From Flavobacteriaceae bacterium (GTDB lineage: Bacteria; Bacteroidota; Bacteroidia; Flavobacteriales; Flavobacteriaceae), in NCBI GenBank assembly GCA_002697255.1, contig NZUH01000018.1, positions 26,393-75,399 on the forward strand: a DNA stretch of 49,007 nucleotides, in the 5' to 3' direction. This document shows positions 10,452-20,148 of this stretch, one piece after another; the first letter of the stretch is position 1; every line of letters begins with the position of its first letter. The notes below the pieces were generated by a model. That model was not told the origin of the DNA and did no database searches. It saw nothing but the letters and a program-made list of their open reading frames with translations. The position numbers were made by a program, and so were the translations under genes.

Positions 10452-11918
10452 TTGGGCAAATTTTTACAATTATTCAAACAAACTTTTATTTATGGAATAG
10501 CCACCGTATTTCCAAGAATAATTAGTGTTGTTCTTCTTAGGATTCATACTGATAAAAGTGTAATTAGTGAGTCTTCGGAGTATGGGACAATTTCGCTTAT
10601 TTTTACTTATATCGTTGTTTTCAATGTTATTCTTTCTCTTGGAATGGAAACCTCGTTTTTTAGATTTTATAATAAAGAAAAAAATAAAAAAGACGTATTA
10701 AATACTGCTGCAATTTCAATAATTATTACTTCGATTTTATTCGCATCTTTATTTAGCATTTTCAAATTTAATATTTCAGAGTTTATAGGAATTAGTTCAG
10801 GTTATTTGAGCATAGTTGTATGGATATTAGTTGTGGATGTACTTACCGTTATTCCTTTTGCTTATTTAAGATTAAAAGGATCAGCATTTAAATATTCAAC
10901 AGTAAAAATCATTAATATCCTAGTGTACTTTTCATTAAATATTTTTCTATTAATTTATTTGAAAGGGCTGACTAATGATTACAAAATATTACAATCTATA
11001 TATATTGAAAATTTTGAAGTTTCCTATATTTTTATCTCAAACCTAATCGCTAGCATTGTTTCATTATTACTGTTATTTCCTTTTTACTTTGAAATTAACT
11101 ACAGAGCCAATATTAAACTACTTAAAAGAATGTTAGCCTATGGCTTCCCAATTTTAATTTCAGGGCTTGCCTTTAGTATTAATGAAACATTTGATAGAAT
11201 TTTATTAGATTTTCTTCTTCCTTCTTCAATTGCCAAAACTCAGATTGGTATTTATGCTGCTTGTTATAAATTAGCAATTTTTATGACATTATTTTCCACA
11301 GCATATAAATTAGCAATTGAGCCCTTTTTCTTTAGTGAAGCTGACAAGAAAAATTCAACAATAAGCTATGCATTAATCCTTGAAACATTTGTAATAATAG
11401 GATCTTCTATTTTAGTTTTGGTTGTAGTTTTATTAGATGTTTTAAAAGTAATCTTTATAGGTGACCCTGAGTATTGGCAGGCGATGTATATAGTTCCGAT
11501 AATATTACTAGCTAATTTTTGCCTTGGAATTTATCAAAATTTATCTGTTTGGTATAAGGTCACGGATAAGACTAAATTTGCCGCATACATTTCATCATTA
11601 GGAGCAATCATTACATTAACACTAAATATAATTTTAATTCCAAAATATAGTTATTTAGGGTCGGCTATAGCAACTTTGATTGCTTATTTCACTATGGCTG
11701 TTTTATCATATATTGTTGGTAAGAAATATTATCCAATTCCCTATAATATTTCTAAAATGTTGTTTTACATAATATTATCTGTATCCTTATCCTCAATTTC
11801 TTTTTATGGTTTTAGGGAAAATTTAATGGTAGGAATGTCATGCATATTCATAATGAATATTGTAATTTATATTAATGAAAAAAGACGAATTAAAAACCTA
11901 ATAAAGCTAGCCAGATGA
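10452..11918 (+). CDS. Polysaccharide/lipopolysaccharide flippase (MATE/Wzx-like)
   Basis: 488 aa with ~12-14 TM segments, pattern typical of oligosaccharide flippases; TTG start. Confidence 0.85.
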   Translation: MGKFLQLFKQTFIYGIATVFPRIISVVLLRIHTDKSVISESSEYGTISLIFTYIVVFNVILSLGMETSFFRFYNKEKNKKDVLNTAAISIIITSILFASLFSIFKFNISEFIGISSGYLSIVVWILVVDVLTVIPFAYLRLKGSAFKYSTVKIINILVYFSLNIFLLIYLKGLTNDYKILQSIYIENFEVSYIFISNLIASIVSLLLLFPFYFEINYRANIKLLKRMLAYGFPILISGLAFSINETFDRILLDFLLPSSIAKTQIGIYAACYKLAIFMTLFSTAYKLAIEPFFFSEADKKNSTISYALILETFVIIGSSILVLVVVLLDVLKVIFIGDPEYWQAMYIVPIILLANFCLGIYQNLSVWYKVTDKTKFAAYISSLGAIITLTLNIILIPKYSYLGSAIATLIAYFTMAVLSYIVGKKYYPIPYNISKMLFYIILSVSLSSISFYGFRENLMVGMSCIFIMNIVIYINEKRRIKNLIKLAR

Positions 11919-12346
11919 CAATTGATATTATTAATAAATCCTCAAACGGATTGCCAAAATATGAAACATTGTTTTCAGCTGGCATGGATTTAAGAGCAAA
12001 TTTAAAAGAATCAATTATTTTAAAACCACTTCAAAGAAAGGTTATAAAAACAGGTCTTTTTATTTCTTTACCTAAGGGATATGAAGCTCAAATTAGGCCT
12101 AGAAGTGGCCTAGCAATAAAAAAAGGAATTACTGTTTTGAACTCACCCGGGACTATTGACGCTGACTATCGAGGAGAGATTGGAGTAATTTTAATTAATT
12201 TTTCAAATTCTGATTTTGACATTAAATCAGGTGACAGAATAGCACAGATGGTAATTGCCAAGTATCAAACTATTTCATGGAAACTCACGGATAGTTTAGA
12301 TAATTCTCTTAGAGGAGATAAAGGCTTTGGGAGTACAGGAATTTAG
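11915..12346 (+). CDS. dut: dUTP diphosphatase
   Basis: [43 protein letters not shown] and C-terminal [10 protein letters not shown] dUTPase motifs. Confidence 0.98.
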   Translation: MTIDIINKSSNGLPKYETLFSAGMDLRANLKESIILKPLQRKVIKTGLFISLPKGYEAQIRPRSGLAIKKGITVLNSPGTIDADYRGEIGVILINFSNSDFDIKSGDRIAQMVIAKYQTISWKLTDSLDNSLRGDKGFGSTGI

Positions 12347-12355
12347 AATCTGATT

Positions 12356-13096
12356 ATGAAAAAAACAATCCTATTATTATTAATAATTTCCTTTAGCTCC
12401 TGTTCATTAACCAAAAAAACAATTGAAAGTGATAGAAAGTATTCCCCGCAAAAAGTCATTAGAAATGCTAATAAAAACATAAATAAAATTAAATATATTC
12501 AGGCAAAGGCAAAAATTTCTTTTACAGACAATAAGAAAATTCAATCAAATACTATAACATTAAGAATATCATCAAATCAAAAATTATGGGCCAATGCTAC
12601 ATTGGGAGCAGCTAGAGTTTTAATTAATAACGACTCGATAAAATATTATAATAAAATTGAAAGAAACTTCTTTGTTTCAGATTTTAATTATATAAATAAA
12701 ATAATAGGTATAGAAATCGACTTTCAAATCCTTCAAAGTTTAATTTTAGGCGTATTATTTGAAAAATATGATTATTCATCTTTTAATGAAATAAATGATG
12801 AAATTTATTCTTTTAAAAAAGATATAGTTTTAGGTAAAAAATCATTTAAATCAATGGTTTATATTAGCCCATACAATTTCAGAATATTGAAAATAATATT
12901 TGATGACGATATAAATAAATTTGAAGTTGACTATGATGATTATTTGATATTAGAAAATCAAAATATTCCAACAAAAATTACTTTTAGAAATAATGGTGTA
13001 GAAAATTTTCACATTGAAATAAAATCGATTGTTTCACTTGATAAGATTAATCTTCCTTTTAGAATTCCAAAAAGTTATAAAAGAATTAATTTTTAA
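12356..13096 (+). CDS. DUF4292 lipoprotein
   Basis: Lipobox SFSSCSL; LolA-like beta pattern, next to dut and EnvC-like gene as commonly seen in Flavobacteriia. Confidence 0.7.
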   Translation: MKKTILLLLIISFSSCSLTKKTIESDRKYSPQKVIRNANKNINKIKYIQAKAKISFTDNKKIQSNTITLRISSNQKLWANATLGAARVLINNDSIKYYNKIERNFFVSDFNYINKIIGIEIDFQILQSLILGVLFEKYDYSSFNEINDEIYSFKKDIVLGKKSFKSMVYISPYNFRILKIIFDDDINKFEVDYDDYLILENQNIPTKITFRNNGVENFHIEIKSIVSLDKINLPFRIPKSYKRINF

Positions 13097-13099
13097 TAT

Positions 13100-14284
13100 A
13101 TGTCTAGATTATTTTGCGTAATAATTTTCATGTTCTCCTGTTGTATTAATTCTCAAACCAAGATTGATTTAGAAAGCGAAAAAAATCAAATTCAAAAAGA
13201 TATAAGGCTTATTGAGGCAAAAATATCAAGTAATAAAAAGAAAAAGCAATTAGCAGTTTCTGACGTAGAAGATCTCAATTTTAAAATTAAATTACAGGAA
13301 ACCCTGATTAATAATATTAACGACCAACTTAACCTAATAGTTGATGAAGTCAAATTAAATCAAAAGCAATTAGCTGAACTTGACAAAACTCAAACTTCAT
13401 TAAAAAATGAGTTGTCAAGCATGATTCTTAAATCGTATAAAAAGAGATCGTCATTAAATAGAATTATGTTCATCTTTTCTTCAAATTCTTTTACCCAAGC
13501 TTACAAGAGGATTCAATATTTCAAGCAATATGCAAAATTTCAAAAAAAAACTACAGAAAAAATTAAAAGAAACTCTAATCTTATAAAAAATAATATAAAA
13601 AGGCTAGATTCGATTAAAATTGAGAAAAAGGTTTTGATTGAAGAAAATGAATCAGTCAGAATTAATTTAAAAATTCAGTACAAAGACTTGAATAAGTTTA
13701 TAAGTGAAATTAATATAAATCAAAAAAGCTTTCAAGATAGCATAAAGGTTAAGCAAAAAATTAGCAAAGAAATTGAAATTAAAATTCAAAAAATTATTGC
13801 TGATGCTTATAATAATTCAAAAAATAACGACGGAAAAATTAAACTTACTGAGGAAGCAAAAGTTATTTCAAAAAATTTTAATTTAAATAAAGGAAAACTA
13901 CCTTGGCCAGTTTTAAAAGGCTATGTAATACTTGGTTTTGGGGAACAACCACACCCAGTGGTTAAAACCGCCACAATTCAAAGTAACGGGGTAAGAATAA
14001 GAACCTCTAAAGAAACAAATGCCAGAGTTATTTTTGATGGCCTGGTATATTCAATAATTATTTCAAAAAATAATACTCACACCGTGATAGTTCAGCATGG
14101 AAATTTTTTTTCAGTGTATAAAAATTTAACGAAAATATATGTTTCTAAGGGCGATAATATTTACAGAAAAGACATAATAGGAGAAATATTTACAGATGCC
14201 ATTTCAAAACAAACAATTTTAAGCTTTAGTATTTTTAAAGACGGTAAACCACAAGACCCATCTCAGTGGATATATAAAATGTAG
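13100..14284 (+). CDS. EnvC-like murein hydrolase activator (degenerate M23 domain)
   Basis: Long coiled coil followed by LPWPVLKGYVILGFGEQPHP...VIVQHGNFFSVYKNLTKIYVSKGDNI LytM-like domain. Confidence 0.85.
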   Translation: MSRLFCVIIFMFSCCINSQTKIDLESEKNQIQKDIRLIEAKISSNKKKKQLAVSDVEDLNFKIKLQETLINNINDQLNLIVDEVKLNQKQLAELDKTQTSLKNELSSMILKSYKKRSSLNRIMFIFSSNSFTQAYKRIQYFKQYAKFQKKTTEKIKRNSNLIKNNIKRLDSIKIEKKVLIEENESVRINLKIQYKDLNKFISEININQKSFQDSIKVKQKISKEIEIKIQKIIADAYNNSKNNDGKIKLTEEAKVISKNFNLNKGKLPWPVLKGYVILGFGEQPHPVVKTATIQSNGVRIRTSKETNARVIFDGLVYSIIISKNNTHTVIVQHGNFFSVYKNLTKIYVSKGDNIYRKDIIGEIFTDAISKQTILSFSIFKDGKPQDPSQWIYKM

Positions 14285-14791
14285 TTAAGAAAATAATGCT
14301 TTTAATTCTGTTGCATCATCAGCCTCCATTTTACCAGCTAGAACTAAACTAAGCTGTTTTCTTCTCAGAGCAGCATCATATCTTTTTTTTTCTTGAATTG
14401 TTTCTGGGAAAATTTTATCTATTTGGGTAGGCCTTCCATTTTTATCTACGGCAACAAAAGTATAAATAGCCTCATTTGCTTTTATTTTTTTTCCTTTTTC
14501 ATCATCAACCCAAACATCGATGAATACTTCCATAGATGTATTAAATGCACGTGAAACTTTTGCCTCAATTGTAACAGTGGTCCCTATAGGTATTGCTTTG
14601 CTAAATGAAACGTGATTAACTGAAGAGGTTACTACAATCTCTTCAGAATGTCTTTTCGCAGAAATACTGGCAGCTCTATCCATTCGAGCGAGTAATTCCC
14701 CCCCAAACAAATTATTAAGAGCATTGGTTTCTCCAGGAAGAACAGAATCTGTTAAAGTAGTTAAAGAATCTTTGGGAGTTTTATTATTCAT
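14285..14791 (-). CDS. Acyl-CoA thioesterase (hotdog fold)
   Basis: PGETNALNNLFGGELLARMDRAASISAKRHS motif of acyl-CoA thioesterases. Confidence 0.9.
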   Translation of the reverse strand: MNNKTPKDSLTTLTDSVLPGETNALNNLFGGELLARMDRAASISAKRHSEEIVVTSSVNHVSFSKAIPIGTTVTIEAKVSRAFNTSMEVFIDVWVDDEKGKKIKANEAIYTFVAVDKNGRPTQIDKIFPETIQEKKRYDAALRRKQLSLVLAGKMEADDATELKALFS

Positions 14792-14801
14792 TCAATAACA
14801 A

Positions 14802-15680
14802 TTATTTTTTTAAGAGCCAGGCACTCTTGTCTTCTGCAATCCTTATTTTAGATAACGCATTTTTTGCTTCTTCAATGGTAGAAAAACTATTATATGAAAT
14901 TTGAATTAAGCCATACTTGTTAACTCCTACTCTTTTGCAATTCGTAAACCCTTTATTCTCTAATCTTAAAAGCATTTTTAAAGCATTTTTTTCTTTTCTA
15001 AAAGCTCCTGCGATTATGTGATAATTTTGAGTTTTCTTTTTTACAAATAATTTAACCGCAGGTAATGACGTACTTATATTAAATGTTGCTTTTTCAATTT
15101 CTTGCTCAATTTTTTTGTTAGCTTGAATGTAAGCTGTTTCGTTATATTCAGTTACTGAGTTAAAGTAATAATCAGAAAAAATGCTTACTAAGCCAACTAA
15201 AACTATAAAGATTGCAGCATATTTTAAGAAAGTTTTATTAATTCTTTCAAGACGCATCTTATCTCTGTGAATTAAAGTAGAGTCAATATTTTTAAAACCA
15301 AAAGAGCTTTTTAAAATTATAGAATTTAATTTAGGATAAAAGGAGTATTTGGAATTCTTTAATTCAAGTGATCCAATTTTTTCAAAATTTACAAATCCCT
15401 TATTCTTTAACTTGTTATTTGTTTTTAACAGCCAATTATTTATTTTCTTTTCAGCTTTCACATATGAAATATTTTCCACTTGCGATATTACACCAGTCAA
15501 TAATCCGTCAGATTTAATTAATTTTTTATTAAATGAAATTTCTTTATTTGGAGGAAAAATCTTTTTACCATCTGGGCTTAATTTTGCAGAAATTTTTCTG
15601 CAAACAAATGCTCCAAAATTTGGAATAATGACACAATCGTTTTCCTTTAATAAATTAAATATGTGTGAACTTACTTTCAT
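14802..15680 (-). CDS. HU-CCDC81-like N-terminal domain, TM segment and C-terminal SPOR domain protein
   Basis: N-term LLKENDCVIIPNFGAFVCRKISAKL...FPPNKEISFNKKLIKSDGLL; TM YAAIFIVLVGLVSIF; C-term YHIIAGAFRKEKNALKMLLRLENKGF SPOR pattern. Confidence 0.85.
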   Translation of the reverse strand: MKVSSHIFNLLKENDCVIIPNFGAFVCRKISAKLSPDGKKIFPPNKEISFNKKLIKSDGLLTGVISQVENISYVKAEKKINNWLLKTNNKLKNKGFVNFEKIGSLELKNSKYSFYPKLNSIILKSSFGFKNIDSTLIHRDKMRLERINKTFLKYAAIFIVLVGLVSIFSDYYFNSVTEYNETAYIQANKKIEQEIEKATFNISTSLPAVKLFVKKKTQNYHIIAGAFRKEKNALKMLLRLENKGFTNCKRVGVNKYGLIQISYNSFSTIEEAKNALSKIRIAEDKSAWLLKK

Positions 15681-15729
15681 TTAAAGTTTTATTATATATC
15701 AATATATAAAATTATATCAAATATTTATT

Positions 15730-16710
15730 TTAATAACCCAATTTTTTACGAACTCTTCCAAGAACTTTATTTGCTGTTGTTTGCGCTTTTAATGAGCCTT
15801 TACTTAAAATTTTTTCAACCTCTGCTATATTGGAAACGTAATAATTAAATTGTTTTCTTTCATCAGAGAATTTTTCAAGAATTAACCCAATCAATTCCTT
15901 TTTTATATTTCCAAAACCAACCCCCCCTTTTTCATATAGCTGTTTCATTTTTTTTGAATCATTTTCTGAAGCAATATGTTTGTAAATATTAAATAAATTA
16001 CAATTCTTCCAGTCTTTTGGCTCTTCTATTTTATTTGAGCTAGTTGTAATTGAATTAATCTGTTTTTTCAATATTTTTTCATCTGCAAAAACATTAATTA
16101 TATTGTTTTTGCTTTTGCTCATTTTTTTGCCGTCTGTTCCAGTAATAAGTTTTGTATTCTCTGTCAAATAATCTTTGGGAATTATAAATGTTTTTCCAAA
16201 TAAAGTATGAAATCTATTAGCGATGTTTCTGGTTATTTCTATATGCTGAAGCTGATCTTTTCCAACTGGAATAATTTCAGCATCATATAAAAGTATATCT
16301 GCAGCCATTAATATAGGATAATTAAAAAGTCCAGAATTAATATCATCCAGTCGATCTTTCTTATCTTTAAAACTATGAGCAAGAGACAGCCTGCTAAACG
16401 GGTAAAAACAACTTAAATACCATGCTAATTCTGTTACTTGTGGGACATCGCTTTGACGATAGAATATGGTTTTTTCAGGATTTAACCCAAATGCCAGCCA
16501 GGCAGCGGCAGTATGAAGCGTATTTTCTTTCATAATATGAGCATCTTTAATCTGCGTCAGAGAATGAAAGTCAGCTATAAATAAAAAGGTTTCAATATTA
16601 TTTTGCTTAGAAAAATTAATTGCCGGTATAATAGCGCCTAATATATTACCCAAATGTGGAGTCCCTGTACTTTGAATTCCTGTTAAAATTCTTTTTAAAT
16701 TTTTGCTCAT
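15730..16710 (-). CDS. trpS: Tryptophanyl-tRNA synthetase
   Basis: Class I motifs TGTPHLGNILGA (HIGH) and GKKMSKSKNN (KMSKS); PVGKDQLQHIE. Confidence 0.98.
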   Translation of the reverse strand: MSKNLKRILTGIQSTGTPHLGNILGAIIPAINFSKQNNIETFLFIADFHSLTQIKDAHIMKENTLHTAAAWLAFGLNPEKTIFYRQSDVPQVTELAWYLSCFYPFSRLSLAHSFKDKKDRLDDINSGLFNYPILMAADILLYDAEIIPVGKDQLQHIEITRNIANRFHTLFGKTFIIPKDYLTENTKLITGTDGKKMSKSKNNIINVFADEKILKKQINSITTSSNKIEEPKDWKNCNLFNIYKHIASENDSKKMKQLYEKGGVGFGNIKKELIGLILEKFSDERKQFNYYVSNIAEVEKILSKGSLKAQTTANKVLGRVRKKLGY

Positions 16711-16760
16711 ATAACAAAGTTAAAATTTTTATTAAAATAAATTGGTTAGTTTTGAAACTT

Positions 16761-17516
16761 GTGAAAGCACTTAAATATCTTTTCTGGACTATTTACAATA
16801 TATGGTTTTACATATTAGTATTATTATTTACACTAATAATTATTTTACCATCATTTGTTTTAATGCAATTAACTGGAGCTTCATATAAACATTTTTATAG
16901 TGCTGGTGTCTTATGGTCGGATTGTGTTTTATATGGAATGTTTATGTTCCCCCAAAAAAACAAGTCTTTGAAAACTATTAAAAATCATGCTTATATTTTT
17001 GTTGCCAACCATGTTTCAATGATAGATGTGATGCTACTTGTTTCAACCGTTAGAGAAAACCCTATTGTATTTATCGGGAAGAAAGAATTAGAAAAAATTC
17101 CGATTTTTGGGTATGTTTATAAAAGAACAATGATTCTTGTTGACAGGTCCAGTAATGAAAGTAAAAAAAGAGTTTTTGAGCAAACCAAAAAGAAATTAAA
17201 TTCTGGGATAAGTATTGCAATTTTCCCTGAAGGAACAGTACCCGATATTGAAGTTGAACTTGCGCCTTTTAAGCACGGCGCCTTCACAATAGCGATTGAA
17301 CATCAAGTTCCTATCATTCCTATAACATTTATCGATAACAAAAAGAGATTCCCATGGAGCTTTGGAGGATTAATTGGTGGATCAAAAGGTTCCCCAGGAA
17401 AATTAAGAGTTAAAATACATAATCCTATTCCAACAAGAGGTATGGTTAAAGATGATAGAGTTAGTCTTAATGAAAAAGTAAGAAGTATAATGCTAAAAGA
17501 TTTGAAATCCGGTTAG
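16761..17516 (+). CDS. plsC: 1-acyl-sn-glycerol-3-phosphate acyltransferase
   Basis: NHVSMIDVM (NHxxxxD) and FPEGT motifs; ORF track start at 16656 overlaps trpS antisense, so TTG 16752 or GTG 16761 is more likely. Confidence 0.9.
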   Translation: MKALKYLFWTIYNIWFYILVLLFTLIIILPSFVLMQLTGASYKHFYSAGVLWSDCVLYGMFMFPQKNKSLKTIKNHAYIFVANHVSMIDVMLLVSTVRENPIVFIGKKELEKIPIFGYVYKRTMILVDRSSNESKKRVFEQTKKKLNSGISIAIFPEGTVPDIEVELAPFKHGAFTIAIEHQVPIIPITFIDNKKRFPWSFGGLIGGSKGSPGKLRVKIHNPIPTRGMVKDDRVSLNEKVRSIMLKDLKSG

Positions 17517-18505
17517 ATAATCTCCTTAAGTTTATTTTCCAGAGTATCCATCAGTTCTGGATTATCTTTAAGTAAGTTTTTTACAGAGTCCCTGCCTTGT
17601 CCTAATTTTGTACCTTCATAACTAAACCAAGATCCGCTTTTATTGATTATATCAGCTTCTACAGCGTGGTCAATAATTTCTCCAACTTTTGAAATCCCTT
17701 CACCATACATTATATCAAATTCGGCAAGTTTAAAAGGAGGAGCAACTTTGTTTTTAACTATTTTTACTCTTGTTTTATTTCCCATAACAACACCATCACT
17801 ATTTTTTATCTGAGTTGATCTTCTTATATCTAGCCTTATCGATGCATAGAATTTTAAGGCATTACCACCAGTAGTTGTTTCTGGATTTCCGAACATTATG
17901 CCTATCTTTTCACGTAATTGGTTAATAAACATTACCGTACAGTTAGTTTTACTTATTGATCCTGTAAGTTTCCTTAAGGCTTGAGACATCAGCCTTGCAT
18001 GTAAACCCATTTTTGAATCACCCATTTCCCCTTCAATCTCACTTTTAGGAGTTAATGCTGCAACAGAATCAATAACCACCATATCAATAGCTCCAGATCT
18101 TATCAAATTATCAGCTATTTCTAATGCTTGCTCTCCGTGATCAGGTTGTGAAATTATTAGATTTTCAATATCGACACCTAATTTTTCAGCATAAAATCTA
18201 TCAAAGGCGTGTTCTGCATCAATAAATGCCGCTATACCCCCTTTTTTTTGACACTCGGCTATTGCATGTAAGGTAAGTGTTGTTTTACCGGAAGACTCCG
18301 GGCCATAAATTTCTATAACTCTTCCTTTTGGATAGCCGCCTACTCCCAACGCAATATCTAAACCTAAGGATCCTGAGGATATGGACTCAACAGATTTGTC
18401 AGGGGCATCACCCATTTTCATTACTGTTCCTTTTCCGTATGTTTTATCTAGTTTATCTAAGGTTAATTTTAGTGCTTTTAGCTTATCTGCTTTAACGTTG
18501 GCCAT
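17513..18505 (-). CDS. recA: Recombinase RecA
   Basis: [10 protein letters not shown] Walker A, highly conserved RecA sequence through [19 protein letters not shown]. Confidence 0.99.
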   Translation of the reverse strand: MANVKADKLKALKLTLDKLDKTYGKGTVMKMGDAPDKSVESISSGSLGLDIALGVGGYPKGRVIEIYGPESSGKTTLTLHAIAECQKKGGIAAFIDAEHAFDRFYAEKLGVDIENLIISQPDHGEQALEIADNLIRSGAIDMVVIDSVAALTPKSEIEGEMGDSKMGLHARLMSQALRKLTGSISKTNCTVMFINQLREKIGIMFGNPETTTGGNALKFYASIRLDIRRSTQIKNSDGVVMGNKTRVKIVKNKVAPPFKLAEFDIMYGEGISKVGEIIDHAVEADIINKSGSWFSYEGTKLGQGRDSVKNLLKDNPELMDTLENKLKEII

Positions 18506-18617
18506 AATATTTTTTTTCTATACTAATTTAGAACATCTTTTTACACAATACAATATAGAAATGGATGATTTTTATCTTTTTTATCTACTTTTGTTATTAA
18601 ATATAAATTAGTATAGC

Positions 18618-19649
18618 ATGCAACTGTACAATAAATTAAGTGCTGACGAGCGATCCAAGATTTTAGAAAGCACAAATCTTAAAAGAATCACTCTTTCATT
18701 TTATCAGTATGCTAAAATTACTGATCCAAAAAAATTCAGAGATTCATTATTTATTTTCTGGGATAGCATAGGTGTTTTAGGAAGAATATATGTAGCCAAC
18801 GAAGGAATTAATGCACAACTATCCCTCCCTGAAGAAAATATCAAGAAATTTACCAAGCACTTAAACTCAATTTCATTTTTAAAAAATATAAGATTAAACA
18901 TCGCATTAAAACATGAAATCAAATCATTTCTAAAATTAAAGATTAAGGTTAAAAATAAAATTCTGGCTGATGGATTAAACGATAAGACTTTCGATGTTAC
19001 TAAAAAGGGGATCCATTTAAATGCAGCTGATTTTAATAAATTAATGAAAAAAAAAGATTCGATAATTCTGGATATGAGAAATCATTATGAAAGTGAAATT
19101 GGACATTTTAAAAATGCAATATGCCCTAATGTTGATACTTTTAGAGATTCACTCGACGTTATCGAAGATAAATTAAAAGATCATAAAGAAGATAGAAATT
19201 TGTTAATGTATTGCACTGGAGGAATACGTTGTGAAAAGGCAAGTGCCTATTTTAAGCATAAAGGTTTTAAAAATGTTTACCAGCTTGAGGGTGGAATTAT
19301 AGAATATGTAAGGCAGACTAGAGACCAAGATTTAAAAAATAATTTTATAGGGAAAAATTTTGTTTTTGATAATAGAAGAGTAGAAAAGGTAAGTGAAGAA
19401 ATAATTGCTAAGTGTCATCAGTGCGGCATTCCATTTGACATACACACAAACTGTGCAAATGACGCATGTCATCTTTTGTTTATCCAATGCGATAAATGTA
19501 AAAAGAAACTTAATAATTGTTGCTCCAATAAATGTTATGAGATTAATCAAATGCCATATGTTTTACAAAAACAACTAAGAAAAGGTCAAAAGAATAGTAA
19601 TGATATTTTTAAAAAAGGGAGAACAAATAATGTAACAATTTTTAAGTAA
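18618..19649 (+). CDS. trhO: Rhodanese-related tRNA uridine(34) hydroxylase (TrhO/YceA family)
   Basis: MYCTGGIRCEKASAYFKHKGFKNVYQLEGGII rhodanese active site; N-terminal acylphosphatase-like domain; C-terminal Cys-rich CHQCG..CDKC. Confidence 0.93.
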   Translation: MQLYNKLSADERSKILESTNLKRITLSFYQYAKITDPKKFRDSLFIFWDSIGVLGRIYVANEGINAQLSLPEENIKKFTKHLNSISFLKNIRLNIALKHEIKSFLKLKIKVKNKILADGLNDKTFDVTKKGIHLNAADFNKLMKKKDSIILDMRNHYESEIGHFKNAICPNVDTFRDSLDVIEDKLKDHKEDRNLLMYCTGGIRCEKASAYFKHKGFKNVYQLEGGIIEYVRQTRDQDLKNNFIGKNFVFDNRRVEKVSEEIIAKCHQCGIPFDIHTNCANDACHLLFIQCDKCKKKLNNCCSNKCYEINQMPYVLQKQLRKGQKNSNDIFKKGRTNNVTIFK

Positions 19650-19668
19650 AATTTTAAAGTTAATAAAC

Positions 19669-20148
19669 ATGAATTATAAATTACTATTCTTATCCATCAT
19701 CTTATTATGTTCTTGCAAATACGATATAGAATATATTAATTACAACAAGGTTAAAGATAAATGGCATATGGATTCGATTCAGAAATTTGAATTCAGATTA
19801 AATAATGTCGACAGTACTGTTTACAATAGTTTTATTAATTTAAGAATTAGTAATGAGTATGAGTTTAATAATATTTTTTTAATAACTAAATTATCTGATT
19901 CTTTACAGCTAATTTATAAAGATACTTTAGAATATAAGTTGGCAGATAAATTTGGTAAATTTATGGGTTCAAGCAATATAAATATTACAGAAATAAGTCT
20001 TCTTCATAAAGAAAACATTCATTTTGAAAATAATAAATATTATAATTTAACAATAGAACATGCGATGCGAGGAATTAATAAAGTTAAAGGAATTGAAAAT
20101 TTAAAAGGAATTATAGATATTGGCTATAAAATTAAAAAAATAGATTGA
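19669..20148 (+). CDS. gldH: Gliding motility lipoprotein GldH-like
   Basis: Small lipoprotein (ILLCSCKYD) with IEHAMRGINKVKGIENLKGIIDIGYKI C-terminus, directly upstream of PBP1A. Confidence 0.75.
   Translation: MNYKLLFLSIILLCSCKYDIEYINYNKVKDKWHMDSIQKFEFRLNNVDSTVYNSFINLRISNEYEFNNIFLITKLSDSLQLIYKDTLEYKLADKFGKFMGSSNINITEISLLHKENIHFENNKYYNLTIEHAMRGINKVKGIENLKGIIDIGYKIKKID

Noticed and set aside
13100-14284. Novel inactive peptidase because M23 zinc ligands are absent
   Set aside because: Loss of LytM zinc ligands is expected for EnvC-type amidase activators.
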